This document shows, piece after piece, positions 48,340 to 62,956 of a stretch of DNA of 64,000 bases. The stretch is from assembly GCF_001640805.2 (NCBI RefSeq), contig NC_066833.1:5046960-5110959 (forward strand), given 5' to 3'. The DNA is from Lates calcarifer (lineage: Eukaryota; Chordata; Actinopteri; Centropomidae). The number at the start of each line of letters is the position of its first letter. The first letter of the stretch is position 1. The translations under genes were made by a program, and so were the position numbers. The notes under the pieces were generated by a model. It ran no database searches. It was not told the origin of the DNA and saw only the letters and a program-made list of their open reading frames with translations.

Positions 48340-51300
48340 AGTATGTAAAATTTGTTTATTTTCTGTAAATGAAAACCACTTAAGTGCTTGAACTTGGAGC
48401 CCAACAGAATTAATTACCCTCTGTGGCTGTAGAGGTTGCTGTTGATCAGCAAAATTTAAAGTGTTGCTTTAAACCATCTTTATTATCTTTTATCCACTGT
48501 ATTATGTTTTTATTATTTGATTTCTCTCATTTATATCTGCTTATTTATCTTATATCTCTGGTATATTTGTATACTGTCTTATTATTAGCTTGTCAATCAT
48601 CTGTAAACCGCATGTATAAAAGGTTCTATACAAAAAACATTTGATTGATTAATTGAGCTAATTCTATTGTTGGATGTAGGAGCAAAGTATTAATGCCTCC
48701 TGAGAGTACAAAGTGCTGAAGTGTCTTTGTATGTGATAAGCCTTCCAACTGGACTTCCTGAATTTTATCCTCTCACTGGTACATGTGGCAACAGTACTGC
48801 AACAGTACAGTGCTATTGCTGGCCTTTACCTGACATTATTGCAAATTACACATTTGTTCCTGCATGTCACAGAGTACTGTAGTGCCACATACTGCCATTA
48901 GGAGGAGCTCTGGTTCCTCTGGTTGACAACAAAGCACTCTGACCACAGAGGCAGGAGATGGTGGTTAGTGTGAGGATTTTATCCAGCTCACATTCCTTCT
49001 CTGGGAGCCACACACGGCCATAATTTCCCTGAATACTAGACATCATCTCATACATCACACATTTGTCCTCCTGATTGATGCCATTCATGCAAAAAAGTAA
49101 GGCGCACCAAAACTCCTTCTCCCCCATCTATCCTTTCTGCCTCCGCCTGCATCCTTCTCTGCCTCATCTTTTATACATCCTGTGTTCACTGCCACCTGTC
49201 TGCTCTCTTTCTCGATGCCTCTGTTGTTATTTACTCCTCTAACTCTGATTATTGTACAGTATGTCACATCAGCTAGATGTGGATTCCCTCCATCTCTCCT
49301 CTCTGTCTTTCTCATCTTCAACTCCTCGCCTTTGTCTCTTTCGTCTCCTGCTCTTCTTGTGGCTCAGTTAAGCTTGAATGAGAAAACAGAGGGGGAGGAG
49401 TGGAAATACTGTAGCAGCAGACTGAGGTTAAGGTTGAGGTGTGGCTTGCAGGGTGGTGGAAGACAGCAGCTGCCCAAATATCACTGTAAGACACACACAT
49501 GTATATCCATGGCAGAGCAACATGGGAACATGAAAAAAGATCACAGCCTAAGTGTGTGTGCATTATGATGTCGGCCCATGTTGTAAGCACATTTTAAGCT
49601 TTTCACCTATACTCTGAACTACAGCGCTGGGTTCCTCTTTCCCTCTTTAGCTTTTTAGACACTGACCAAATTATGTTGCTCAGCAAATTCTTTGTCAGGT
49701 TTTGTGACTTGACTTTTGATATATATTTCATTGAATATATTCTGTATTTTATTTCCTGTACAGCAGGTATTGTACAGCAGGTATCACCAAAACAGGGATA
49801 TACTATTATCATATTACAACCCTTTCTCCTAGAAATTACATATATCCTACAGCTAATTTGCATCAGGAGTGAACATACTGTAGGAAACATAGCTGGAACT
49901 AGATTATGCTTTCTATTGACATAACAAGGACATGTTGTTAATTTATACATTTGCCAAGTTATAAATTCTGTTGATACTGAATGTTTTAGTAAACAATTCA
50001 CAGACAATATCCAACCTTAGAGTACAACTTTTTTATGGTTAAGTTTTTTCACTGCTGGTTAAGGTTAAGGTTAAGGGAAAGATCATGGTCTGGTTTAATA
50101 CACAAAAAGTCCATGGTGAATACAGACAAAATGTTTATTTACACACTGACATTTACAAGATAAGGTGAAGCTCGATCTCTGGTACAAAAGATGTGCACTT
50201 TGTGTGACCGCCATACACCTCACCTTGCAACCCACTTTGCACCCCAACTAACTCCTGGTAACTCCACTGCCATTAATAAATGTGCAGCTTTTATTCATTA
50301 TTTCAAAAAAGACACAACGTTGCCTCTGAGCATAATCTAGCCAGCAATTATGTTGCCACCACATATATATGTATGTAGTGTATGAACATAATTTCTGGAA
50401 GACACAGTTGCATATTAACAAGACCAAGAACCAGCAGCCATGCTAGTGACTGTGAGGCTATGCTAAAGCACAGTGGTGATTTAAAATGAATACTAAAGTC
50501 AGCATGCTAACACGATTGTAATGACAATGCTACCATGCTGATGTAATTCCACTATTTTAACATAAAAATATGCTCGGGTCACAGTTTTGTGGGTAAAGTG
50601 TGAGTTAAAACAAGCTGTTGCATGGCTTGTGTATTGATAAATAATAGAGATATGTCTGAAACCATCAGATGCGAGACTGCCAACTGAAAAATGTGGATAA
50701 AACACTTTCTGTATAAACAAGTATAGTACCAGACAGAGTGAAAATTATGATGCTTTATGGAATGTCTGGGAGGTCATTTAAGCTAGCAATTCATCTAGTA
50801 GTTGCTGAGACATTTCACTTAAACCCCATTAACTCCATAATGGCATTAGATGAAAAATCAAGCTAGTGTTGTTTGCTAACTAGCCAAAGTAGAAACACAT
50901 ACTTGGCAAATACCTATGGATGAATTTTGGTGTGCCAGGTCCCCATCACAGATTTATCATGTCATGATCCATACAGACACATAGAGAAAGACAGAAAACA
51001 GTCCCTGTTTGCTGTTTATTTCTGCTTTTTCCAGGCCAGCAGCAGAGTGTTTTGCACACTACAATGATCATAGCAGTCAGCATTAATACTTTTGTGCTTG
51101 TTCTGCTCTCAAAGAGAAAGAGACAGAAGAGGTGGTGCAAATAAAAGGGAAACCTTTTATGTTTTGAAGTAAGAGGTCATTGTGGCAGCTGGAAACAAGT
51201 GTTGCTGACATCCATTTCCATTTTCCAACATAAGTGCTGAATGGGAACAGTCACGGTTTCCAGACAAGATAGATGATAAACTGAAACCTACAAATTCTCC

Positions 51301-51545
51301 CATATTGAACTTTGGATGAAGCATGAGTGCAAAAAATCTGAAAAAAGATACACTCAGGAAGTAGCCGATTTATTTATTTATTTCTGACTGTGCTTTATAT
51401 TTATCAAAATGGAGTCTGCAATCATTTTATTATTAAAGGAAACAGTTTTACTGTCAATAGTATTCTTCATTCTCTGGTTCATTCAGATTTTAGACAGTGG
51501 ATTAGGCTTCTTGAAAGACTACAGTCTCATACCCTCTCTCTCTTG
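48340..51545. other. Gene-poor spacer with dispersed-repeat remnants
   Basis: 50470-50590 carries GCATGCTAACA/ATGCTGATG words and 50755-50860 carries TAGTTGCTGAGACATTTCACT. Both are typical of an abundant fish repeat; related words recur at 57430-57510. No gene is recognised; the open frames near 49.1-49.6 kb lack splice support or family signature. Confidence 0.4.
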
Positions 51546-51551
51546 AGCCTG

Positions 51552-52006
51552 GCACACACTAAAAGATTTTTAAAATGTTTTAAAATCCTGATTTAGAAAA
51601 TGTGAGAGACCACACACATGATGAAAAATTATTTCACAGTTTCGTTCTTATAGTGTGTGGTGTGCTGTGTTGGTCTTCTCATTGCACACCACACAAACAG
51701 ATTCTGTACACCGGCAACCAGAGTCTTGACTCTCAAAACTCGAAATCTTGTGCAGTCAAACATGACTTTCACTCAATCAGCTTGCTTCCTGATTGGCTAA
51801 CACCCCATTCGACGTGACAATCCACAGAGTGCATGCTCAGCTCTCCCCGAACATGAACATTGTCTCAGATTGGGGAGGGTAAAATCACTCTTAACACACC
51901 CCACACAACAGGAAAAGATAAGATGATCTTTGAAACCATCGGATAATCTGGCCTTTGCTGACTTTGACTGGGAGGGGGGCGTAATCTTTTGGTGTGTACC
52001 CCGCTT
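51552..52006. mobile_element. MITE-like element with 20-bp imperfect inverted ends
   Basis: The left end (GGCACACACTAAAAGATTTT) and right end (AATCTTTTGGTGTGTACCCC) are inverted repeats with few mismatches, about 455 bp apart. The interior has no ORF of note. The class is undetermined. Confidence 0.55.
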
Positions 52007-54600
52007 TATCTGCACTGATCTTTTCAGTGAAACATACAGCTGCCATATGCTGTCAGACTGTTTTATACTTTATTTTCTTCCCAAAGTCAATTCATTTTAC
52101 GTCACCAAGTCATTTGGTTTGTACATTTGATTTGCTCTCTTTTAAGCATGGCAGGGAACACTGCCCAGCCTGTGATTTTATAGCAAGTAAGAATCATATT
52201 CTTCTGGTCTTGACTGGATGTGAATTCAGGTGAACCACATCACTGCTTATTAACCACATCACTGTTTATTAACTCTAATATGTTCTTTGAACAGGAGTTT
52301 TACATGTGACCAACAATTCAACACACATTCAAGGCCCATTTTGCTTCTATTTTTTATTGAAGTAGGTGTTTAGTGGCATAAATCTCTTTTGTGCAATCAT
52401 TCACATTGTAAGGAGTGGTTAACATTTGACCAAGAGAAGAATGTTAAAGTACATGCTGTTAATGACAATTACTGGAACAAGCAGAAAAAGCAGGTTGCTG
52501 CAGATTACAACTATTATTTGAAAATGCTGGTATTTAGCTCACCTTCCCCCACCTTCAGGTGAGAATGAAAGAAATGCATATGTGACTGCTGAGTTAAAAT
52601 CAAGGATGCTGTTTACAAGTGAAAAGTGTTTGACTTGGAAACAGAACATGTGAACAGACAATGAGCCTCCTTGTCAGAAAATAGAAAATTATCCAACGCA
52701 ATGGTGCAGTTCTGCATCATGGAGCACTAATGAAAGCGCTGTGGATAAAACTCAAGTACAGGTGCAAACACCTCAGGAGAATGAGGTTGAACAAATTTAT
52801 TTTAGAGATTCCCAGTCAGACAAAAATCCAGCGTGCAGATAGGAGTGAAATCTGACTCCTCCTGCCAAACAGTATTAAACTGGCTCCTTTTGTCTTTGCT
52901 CTCACTTGCTTGCCAGGTTCCTGATAGCATATTCAATATGAAGCTGGCAGAAAATTAATGGCTCCTGATAATAAACAGAACTCGATACTGTTTGCTTAGT
53001 CTGTGGGTATGAAAGCAATTCACTTCATAACAGTTGGCAAGAGGCACCCTATTAATTTATGGACTGTCAATATCTGTAGTTAACATTGAACAATGGGAAA
53101 GGGATGAAACCAGCAACCACAATAGGTATTTATACATTTCTTAAGTTTGACCAAAAGTAGGATAAGTTCAATTCAAACAAATAAACAAACATTTCTGATA
53201 TACTACATGTAAATTTCATTTTTATATATATATATATATATTATATATCATATATATATATATATATATAAGCTTTAGTGTGTGTGTGTGGAACGGAAGT
53301 GGTCAGAAACACAGCAGGTTGTTGAATGAATTTGTGGTGCTGAGAGTACTCTGAAGCTGCAGGAGAAATGGCCTATGAGAGGAAATAGTTTAGCCATACA
53401 TAGTTGGCGGTAGATGACTGTGGTTGGAGACCAAAAGGTTTAGTTGGACATTTTACCTTTCGGAGTTGTTGTTGCTATTATTTATATATTTATATAAATA
53501 TATTTATATATTTATTTATTCATCTGATATTACAGTCAGTTTTGCTGGTAATATTTTTGGGAATATATTTTTCTGATATTTATTTATTCATGAGCTCACA
53601 TTTTATACAATGCATATTATAAGTTCATAAAAGTATGACTATTGGATAGAAATCAGGGGAACTGATAAAAAGACATTAATTAAGGGAATTACAATAACTA
53701 GTTTTACTTGTACAGTACACTGGGGAAGTGCTTCTTCCTTCATAAGGTAAATTCTGAATACAAGACTTTTAGACTTTGGCAGTGTTGTAGGTCTCAGTTT
53801 CCTTTCAAGACTAACGGCCCATGGAGCAAAAGCCTCAGAAAGATGTCCGTGTTTTTCTCTTCTACCAGACACTGACTGAAGCCAGTCACTTTCACTGGTG
53901 CTGCTTCCCTGAAATCTAATTTCATGCTGCTCTCACCATGCACCATCCTCTGGTTACGCTACTGATCTAATATCTCAGCTGTTAGATTGATTTACATTGC
54001 AACAGCTTCTATTTGGAATGCTTCTGTGTTAACATAACAGTCTTTTAGTGTAATAGCTTACATGCTTTTATAATAATGTTGTAGGTTTGGTCTTAATGAG
54101 CTTGGACTTGATGTATTCATGTACTTTGTATTCTGTATTTAAGAGGATAAACCAATGTAAATATATGTCTTAAAACATGCCATCCATGTCCCATCTTTAC
54201 TATGTATTCTGTGTGAATCTAAAGCAAATTTTAGAGAAAACCTGACATATAGAATTAATGAAAAGATTAGATTAGATGTGGATTCATCCAGGCAATGAAA
54301 ATAAAAAATAAAACTAAAAAATGCTCTCTTCCATGGGCTTTATGTATCTGCTTCAGAAATATACAGAGACAAGTAGAGAAAGGAGAGAAACCTGGAGGGG
54401 TTAAAGAAAGACCTGGACTTCCTGCTGAATTTTGAGATCAGTAAGAGACTGAGCTCAACACTGAGATGCACAGCAGGTACATATGTTTCTGGCTGGCTTA
54501 CAGCTAATATCTGCACAGTCAGTACACTCAGTAGGTATCTGGGTAGGTATCTCCTCCATGATGAATCTGGTACAGTTAATAAATGTAGCGCTTCATTCAT
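52007..54600. other. Spacer without a recognised gene
   Basis: It contains an (AT)n block at 53223-53270 and a TTTATA-rich tract at 53475-53545. No exon or transposon end is seen. Confidence 0.45.
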
Positions 54601-54609
54601 TCAAAAAAC

Positions 54610-55170
54610 CTGTGATTACATTTGCCATCCCAACATAATTGGAAAAACATTTTTCTTACATATAAAGAGTAATTTCTAGGAGACAAGGTTGGATAAACAC
54701 ATACTGCACAAATTGATTGGTGGAATTTGTGCAACTGACTTGGCAAAAATCACTCCACTTTTTGTTCTAACACATCTTTAACTGTCAAGCCCTAAAATGC
54801 TGACACTTCATGTATAACTAAAATGCTCTTGGGCAATTTTTTGCATTTGTTTTTCCCACAATATCGACTTCTAGCAACTAAAGCTTGATAAGAATTTTAT
54901 GTTTAGGCACCCAAAGCACTTAGTTAAGGTTAAGCAAAGATTGTGGTTGTAGATAAATATTGAGGAAATCAACAGTGATATGAAGCACAGCACAGACGTG
55001 TTTACTTAATTAACATTTATCGGAAACCACAATCTTTCCCTGACCTTAACCAGGGTCACGAACCTCAGGCACCAATTACATTTCCCTGCAAAACAAATTA
55101 GTAGAATATGACCTTCACTTCTAGGAGACAGGGTTGTTCGGGTGCTTCCCAGCAATTTCCAGTAAAGATC
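54610..55170. repeat. Fold-back repeat region
   Basis: AAGGTTAAGCAAAGATTGTGGTT (read in two parts around 54925-54950) faces its inverted counterpart AACCACAATCTTTCCCTGACC near 55025-55050. CTAGGAGACA(A/G)GGTTG occurs on both sides, near 54678 and 55122. A related word (CGTCTCCTAGA) with GGTTAAGATTAGG-type sequence recurs at 62025-62270. This is an old palindromic repeat of unknown class. Confidence 0.45.
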
Positions 55171-58100
55171 CAGCTTTAATTTGGCAAAAATACAACCTCA
55201 ACAAATCTGGCTGCTGGCCTCTCTGCCAACAAAATGAGATTCATATTTTCAAAAATGCTACTGAGCCACAACCGTAACCCTTGAAAGCATGTTCTCTTTC
55301 TGCTCTGTTTCATGAGCAAACACAGTAGTGAGAGCTCAGAGACATCAGGAGGAACATGAAACAGCTTCATGCAGCTCAGTATCCTATTTTCCCCCTTTCT
55401 CTCCATTAACAACATGCCACTTTTCAATTTGGTCCATACTATGCCTGAAATAAAAGCATTTCAGGGAATTGATCGATACCCATTGATTGCTACACGATAT
55501 TTTGTTAATCTATCCTCTTAACTCAGGTTGAAATAAAAGCAGCATTCTGGACCAAGTTCACAGATAAAGCTGTATAAACAGACCCTTAAGAATAACCCAG
55601 TGGTTTGGTGAAAGCCACCCAGCTGCTTCAGTTCAGCTGAATCGATTTATCCTGGATTTCTCCATAAAACACATTAGACCACTTAGATTTTTTTTTCTTT
55701 CTCTCAAACCAAAGTATCTGCAGACACCCACAGCTCTCTCATTCCTCTTTCATCAAAAGTATTCTCACTAAGAGTAAACTTAGTGAGATAGGTTTGTTTC
55801 AGACATATGGTGCCCCAGAATATCATGAATCAAGTATACTTTGGATGGGTGAGCTTTTGAGAAGGTAACAGCAACATCTGAACATTTTCCAGGCAGTGAT
55901 TCTATAGCTGTGATCAGGGAGTGCATTCAGGGAATAGAATCAGAAACTAAAACAAATTATTAGTGGGCAAATAATAAGAAACACAAGAGACATTACATGG
56001 TCCAAGTAAGTCTGAGTGATGATTCACATGTACATGCACATGTATATCCACTTTGTGTTTACTCAGACTTATTATAAATGAAACAAGTAAAGAAGAGGAG
56101 TAAAGATGAAGTCATATGGGCTGACAGGTAATTCACTGGACAAGTTTGATAACTGTGATCCTTGAACTGTGCTGTTTGGTTTATTTTTTCCCCTCTGGTC
56201 ATCATAAAGAGCTCATTTAGAAATAATTCATTCATCCAATAATTCATGTATCCTGAATAATGACAGAAGTAATGAAGAAGTAAAAGTAGGAGAATAAATA
56301 TAGACATGTATTGTAAAAGAGAGGACCTTTGGTTTAACTCCTTTCACTTTGTAATGCATAGAATAAAATCCCTGTATGAGATCACACAATCCACAGATGG
56401 ATTTAGGTTAGATATGAAAGCACCCTAAAGCTACAGTAAATGAGCTGAAAGGTCAGCTTCCTCTTTCTCTCATTTGGACTCTCCAGTGTGTCTCACCCCA
56501 TATAGGTTAGCCAAGTGAACAGTGACTGCTATTCATCATCAGACCAGGGTCCTATTTGGCCCATATGGACAGCACTGATGTCGTGTTAATATCAAGCACC
56601 AAGGTCAAGACTGGCCAAATAGACCAGCAATCCCTGACTGATTTAAAACTACACTATATTGTTTAGAAATAGCAATGACAGCTAAGGTGAAAAGAAACAC
56701 ATGATAACAAAGTGTGTAATATGGTGAGCAAATGGGAAATAGATGCAACCAAATTACAAATTCTGTATGTTATTTTCAGCCAAAGATGAGTCATAGAGTA
56801 TGTCTGCCTTTTCACCAAGCAGATGCTCTCAGGTTGATGAGATGCAGATGAGATAAATCCAGCATGTTGGAGTGTGATGTTCAGAATTTTTTTTCTTTCC
56901 CACTTCAAGTGCTTTAAAAAGAAACAGCTAAAAGAAGAAATGCTGTTCACCCATTCACAACCCTTTCACCTACAGAGCATACCTCCTTTAAACAGCCCTC
57001 CTACATACTCCAGCAAAAAAAAAAAAAAAAAAAATCTTTTTATCCTGCAGTGATGGATTTGTATCTGCTATGCAACTGCTTATAGCAGTGAGGATGATTT
57101 GGACAGCTGCAGGCATGGGTTGATTTTTGTAGAGTTTCCTCCCTTCTGTCTTTACTTGTGTGCCTGAAGAGACTTAAAACTTGAGAATCTAAGAAGAATC
57201 TAAGAATCTGATTAAATTTCATGTAATCCACTGGTGATACTGAATTAACTATAATATGCACTGTATATGGAGATTAGTCCAAAGTATTACTGAACACATA
57301 AAAATAATTATTGAATTATATAAAACAATTATTTATATGATTCAATAAACTGTAATTCCATTTTAGTAAAATATAAGTTTAAAAAACCCTACAGACACAC
57401 ACACACACCTGTCTATTGTGACTCTAAGAGGCAACACACAACTGCTAACATCCTCACAGTGACAATTCTGACATGCTGATGTTAGACAGGCATCATATTT
57501 AACATGTTCGCCATCTTTCTTTGAGCTGGGATTGGCTCCATCCCCCTGTGACCCTTAAGGATAAGTGGTATAGATAGTGGATGGATGGACCATCTTTCTT
57601 TGTTTACATGCTGAAGTTTGCTAGTTAGTGTTAAACACACGATGCAGCTGAAGCTGATGAGAAATTAGTTTATGCAGGTTTTCTTATTTTCGCAAAATGT
57701 TTGGTATCCAGTTCCTATCCAGGTTTTCTCTGCATTAAATACAAGATGACAAGTCAGAGGGAATATACATTTAACACAGTAAAATATATGAGGCTAAATT
57801 CCCACAATCAGTTTGTCGTCTTCCAGTGTTATCAAAGTGTTACAAACTGACTTGAGAGTAGTGGATCCCCAGGGTGTGCAGATGTTATTATTCCGATAAC
57901 TTTGATTTGCCTTTACAGCAAATATTACTTACAAATCAGAGGAATTCCTCCACTTGATTCCTTTTAATTCCTTTTACAAAGGTTTGAGGCAAATTGAACA
58001 AAGTATAACTAAAACCTGCTGTTTCCAAGGGGATTTACCGGCAAAGCTTCTTTTCAGCAGAAACGATGAAGGTAGAATAAAGACAGTGAAAAGCACTTTG

Positions 58101-61100
58101 ATAGTGTTCTTCCAGGCTCATGAAAGGTAGACTGTAAAACATTTCAAGGTGGCTGAACTTCAGACATGAGCTCTCTTGCTTTCTTAAAACAAGACTGAAC
58201 TCAACTTAAAGGTAACCTTTTTTTCAACTCACAAAGTAAGGCGGCATAAGTTGCTTGTCTCTGACTCGTACAACTCCACTCATGCCTAGTTTACAGTTGT
58301 TACAGTATGTCAACTTGTACCTGATCTTATGTCTTTTGTTTGGTTTTTCAGATTAGACCATTTTACATCATACACTTTTTAGCAATTCTCCCTGTTTTGT
58401 TGTACTTATTGTTGTACAATTATTCAGTGACTTCGCATTAAAAGCTCAAAGGTCCACACATACTGTAGCTGTCAGAGCTTTCAAGTGAGACTGTTCTCAC
58501 AAGACAAAAAACTGTTTTTCGTTCAAAGGCCAAATAACCCTCTGTATATTTACATTGATTTCAGAAATATCTTTAGCCGCAGCATGAACTATTACTCTTG
58601 TCTGTTAGGAGCAAAAGTGTTTTTAAGTAGAGTGATGCTGATAATAGCTCCACAAAACCTTGTAGGGAGGTAGGGATCAATTGATGGCTCATCAAAATGC
58701 ATTACTTGGACATGGGCGACCACGTATCAAAGTGTCTAATTACACCTGACATTAATATGACTTGGGTGATCCAAGCCCAAGTGGACAGGCAAGACATTGT
58801 TGTTTACACCTATGTCTATTATGCATCGCAAATACAAAAAAGTAAATTTATTTTAATCAATATGTACTGAACAATAAAGTTGAATTAATATTGTTTTCAC
58901 TGTTTTTTTTTTTGTTTTTTTTTACTTTTATGGTACAGTTTTCACTTGCAGTGACAGGAAACAAGCCAGTTAATAAATGTCACAGAGCAGTGACAGAGTA
59001 CAACCCTTCAGCACAGTAATGTCCATGGTTTACTTTCAATAGTTAATTATCATCATGGGTGGCATGATGGTGCAATAGTAGCGCTGTTGCATCACAGAAA
59101 GAGTTCGTCTGGGGGGAGTGTGCATGTTCTCCCTGTGACTGCGTGAGTAAAACAAATACAGTACACTTTTTTGACTAACAAACTACCTCAACAGATTCGA
59201 TAAGGGATTCAACAGGATTCAGATTCAACAAGCAGATTCAAGACTAGACTAATCTCCCCATCCCTAGTTTAGATTGGAGGACTTGTGTGGTTCTTTATTC
59301 ACTGAATAAAGAATGTCATTGTTAACAATCACAGTCCACAAATGTATAACGTAACAATGACTTTCTCACTGCATAATAAAAATCCTGTGCTAATGAATAG
59401 ACACAGTGAATGAATGACTTTATTCTGTGAAACTGATTGGCACATTCAACTATAAATATAGTCTTATTTAGGGATAATAAGACATATTGTAATTTCTACA
59501 CAATAACAATGTGACATCTTTTAATAATTTACAAGATATAAGAATATATACATAAGCATATATTATTCTATCACTTTAATCACCTTTTGGATTGTGATAT
59601 AATATAGTAAAGTGACGGTTTAAACTAATTAGACTTTCAAAATATAACCTTTGGATTTTCTCATCTGTTCCGTTTTAGAACCGTACTTGAATTTCAAATC
59701 CCGATAGGACTTCATTCCTTCCTCTTTTCATTAGTGAAACGGAGAAACTGTGTCAGCTCAGCAGGGTTTTAGCAGTGGGGAATTGCAAATGGAATCCTTT
59801 TAGATTTTGTGGTCCAAGTGCAGATCTGCAGATCCAAGACAAGAACGTTTGTGAACCATGCAGTCATTCTTTCTCTGGAAAGGATATGGAAATGTTTGGT
59901 ACCCCACTGGCAAAAGAGAGTTATCAAAAGAGATGGATAATAAATAGAAAAGGAATTAGAGGTCAGCCATGTAAGGAATCATGATCAAGAAGACTCTACT
60001 TCTCTGTGTGTAGATGAAAGCACAAGATTGTTTTAAGTCAGATCAATAACATTTTTGTTCATATTCTGTTGTTTGGGGGAATGATGACTCTTCACTTCTA
60101 GTTGAATAGCAGCAAAATAAAGCCAAGAGCTTCAGCCACCTTTGTGTTTACAATACAAGAGGTTATAATACGCTCTCTGAGCAGTGCTACTTCTTCAGGG
60201 CAGGCTGGACACTACAATGAGTCACTATTGGAAAGAGATGAGATGGGCCAGCCAGGCTGGGGCTAGCTGGTTTCTATGCTAATTTTAGTAGAGGAAAAGA
60301 CACAATACAGACCCCCTACCCCATTACATATGTAAAATACATAAACTTTCATCTGCCTAGGCAAGCTGGACCACAATCCCAGAGAGATCCAGGTGACTGG
60401 AATCTACATTATATTAAAAAGTAACAAAAGGCTCATATGGCTAAGCAATCAGTCCAAGTTTCAGGCCCTCACCCAGCATGAAGAATCTAAAATTGAAATA
60501 TTTAACTCCATACTATGAGCTAAAAAATTAAAATTTGATGGTTCCACAATTTAAGTATTAAAATCTTGATTAAGTTTTCATCATGATTAGTGTGTGGCTG
60601 GTTAGCTAGATTGGCCACTTATTATGGTATGTCATTAAAATTAAAGGCTATGAGTGGGGAGCAGAAGGAAAAAGGATGCAATAGTCAAAGGGCTTATCTC
60701 AACAGACCAAAATATGTAATCAAGTTAGACTGTAATTAAATGTATGGTCATTAATCAGCAGTTAGCTGACCAGTGATTTTAACTTGGCCCAGACAGCACT
60801 TGTGGGTAAGTTTTTTACCACTACTTCAGGAATAATTACGGTTGCAATTACCTGCAAGTTTGAGCCTTTTTCCCCCATGTAAAAAGCTGTTTGTGTTTAT
60901 ACTTTTTTTTATCAGCTCAGTGTAAAATTTGACTTGAGTGTGTGAAAATGGGGATAATCCTAAATCTTTTTGCTAATCTGATAGAGGGAAACATGTTAAC
61001 ACCAACTTGTAAGACTATTTGGGAGCCAGTATAGCAGCAGAAGATATTTAAAGCCATCAGGAGAACCAAGATCCTGTAAAAGCTCATCCAATGTGGTGGT

Positions 61101-62950
61101 GTAATGTCAGCTGCAGGTAGACATTCCTCTTTTGGCTTTATCCTGCTGAATGTCCATGTCTATTACAGACCGCATCCTGTAATTTTCCAGTGGTTAAAAT
61201 CCCATCTGGAATGATGAGTTAAATCACAGGAGCATAATGAATATTTTAATCCCTACTTCCACCTGTTATGTTATTCCCATATAAATAGGGCTACAGAACA
61301 TAATTCAAAAAAAGCACCATTCACCATTTATAGATGCAAATATGAGCAAGTTCTTACTGATGTAGATGCATAAAATGAAACGACTGTTGATTAAATCAAA
61401 TTAAGGAGGTATAGGGCAATGAAAAGATCTCAAGGACATCTCTAGTTTTGAGAGAGGTCACATCTGTGATGGACTAATGTAGCTCTCACCATAAGGGACA
61501 CCTTCACAGTTTATAGGAGAAGCCTTGAGGGAAAAGGCCAGCCAGAGTCAGCCGCTCTGTGGGCTACAGGGAGGCCTGTGTGGTCCGCCTGCTGAAATGG
61601 TGCCCTTCATTTCCAGACAACGTGCCCTTTTTAAAATACAATCATAGATAGAGAGTGAGTGGCAGCCTTACTGTTGTCTGTTCTCAATGCTACATTCACT
61701 CACAAACATGGCCTCAAGAGCCTAATTTGGCACACTGTAGCATGTTCAAAACATGACCTTCAACTCCTCACTGTAATCAGGCTTTTTCTCAGCATATGGA
61801 TATACAGTACCATGAGTGGCTTGGAGGCAGAAGAATAATTTGCTCTATGCAAATTATAATACTAGGATTATATTCAGTTCAGTCAAATGTCTTTAAAACT
61901 AAAACTAAATAAACTAAAAAGAATAAGAAAAGATACAAAAAAGCAAACAAACAACACCAATGGTTAAGGTGTTATGTAAAGATACTGGAATCTCTGAACA
62001 CTATGTGGTGGGTACACATGACCAACACCGTCTCCTAGATTATATTCCGTTAATAATATATTTCTAAATTAATTGTTTTGCCAGTTACATGGGGAAAACA
62101 TCATTACGTTCACTGGCAATGATTTATCCAGTCAGGGAAGTGCTATGTTTTTGTTATGCACGCAAAAGGCAGGAGAGAAGGACTTTAACACCAGAGACCA
62201 GGGTTCTCATCCTGCATCTTTCATAAATTTAAGGAACAAAAGTACCTTGGTTAAGATTAGGTAAAGTGTGTGGTTTCAATGAAATGTTAATATGGTAAAC
62301 ATATCCTGTCTAACACTTCATGTCACTTTATTGTTTCAATAATTAACCATACATTATCATACAATTGCTACTTTACCTACTACAGGCAGATACTGAATTG
62401 CAAGAGTGGATATTGTAGGGGAAACCAATGAAATCTGTGGTCAGTGAAAGTCATATTAATAATGTTTCCTCAATTTTATAAAAACCTAACCCAGGCAGCA
62501 TTATGTTCCTTTAAAAACATATTTTCTGTAACAGTTAGTAGTAGTTTGTCTGTTCTTTAGCAAGCACATTGCCAACATTTTCAGGGACATGCGGCCAATG
62601 TTTTTTCATTTTGACATGCATATTGAAAACACCTTTGCAGCTCAGGTATGTTTGATGGTATGTTTTTGTTTTTGTTTTTTAAAGAAAGGGAATAATCAGC
62701 AAGAACATGGCTGTGGTGGCTATGATTTACCCTGTGGAAAAAAATTGATCTTGTTAACCGACTATACTTTCTATCTGTACCTATCTTTACCTGTGCAAGA
62801 ATGTTTTATTTCCTGCATGTTTTTGAGTATAGTCTACAGAGAAACCTTACTGATTTTTAGATAGAAGCAAAAAAAGGAAAAATCCACACCACCTTTTTCT
62901 TTCTTTCTTTTTCTTTTTTACATCCTAATAACTAAATTAAATCATCTCTT
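55170..62950. other. Gene-poor region
   Basis: Apart from the repeat fragments listed separately (57425-57650, 59055-59145 and 61960-62280), I see no exon with splice sites and protein similarity on either strand. The open frames at 58485-58673, 59775-59984 and 62589-62864 have no family signature. Distant regulatory sequence could be present but cannot be told from sequence alone. Confidence 0.4.
57425..57650. mobile_element. Repeat fragment with a nested L2-type 3' tail
   Basis: 57530-57590 reads as an L2/Maui 3' end in plus orientation (GATTGGCTCCATCCCCC ... GTGGATGGATGG). It interrupts the TGCTAACAT/GCTGATG-type repeat on either side. A further L2-like piece lies at 59055-59145 (GGTGGCATGATGGTGCAATA ... 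GCATGTTCTCCCTGTG). Confidence 0.55.
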
Positions 62951-62956
62951 TTTTAC

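Noticed and set aside
49085..49590. Overlapping ORFs on both strands near 49.1-49.6 kb
   Set aside because: They sit in a purine/pyrimidine-skewed low-complexity stretch, lack family motifs and have no convincing splice sites.
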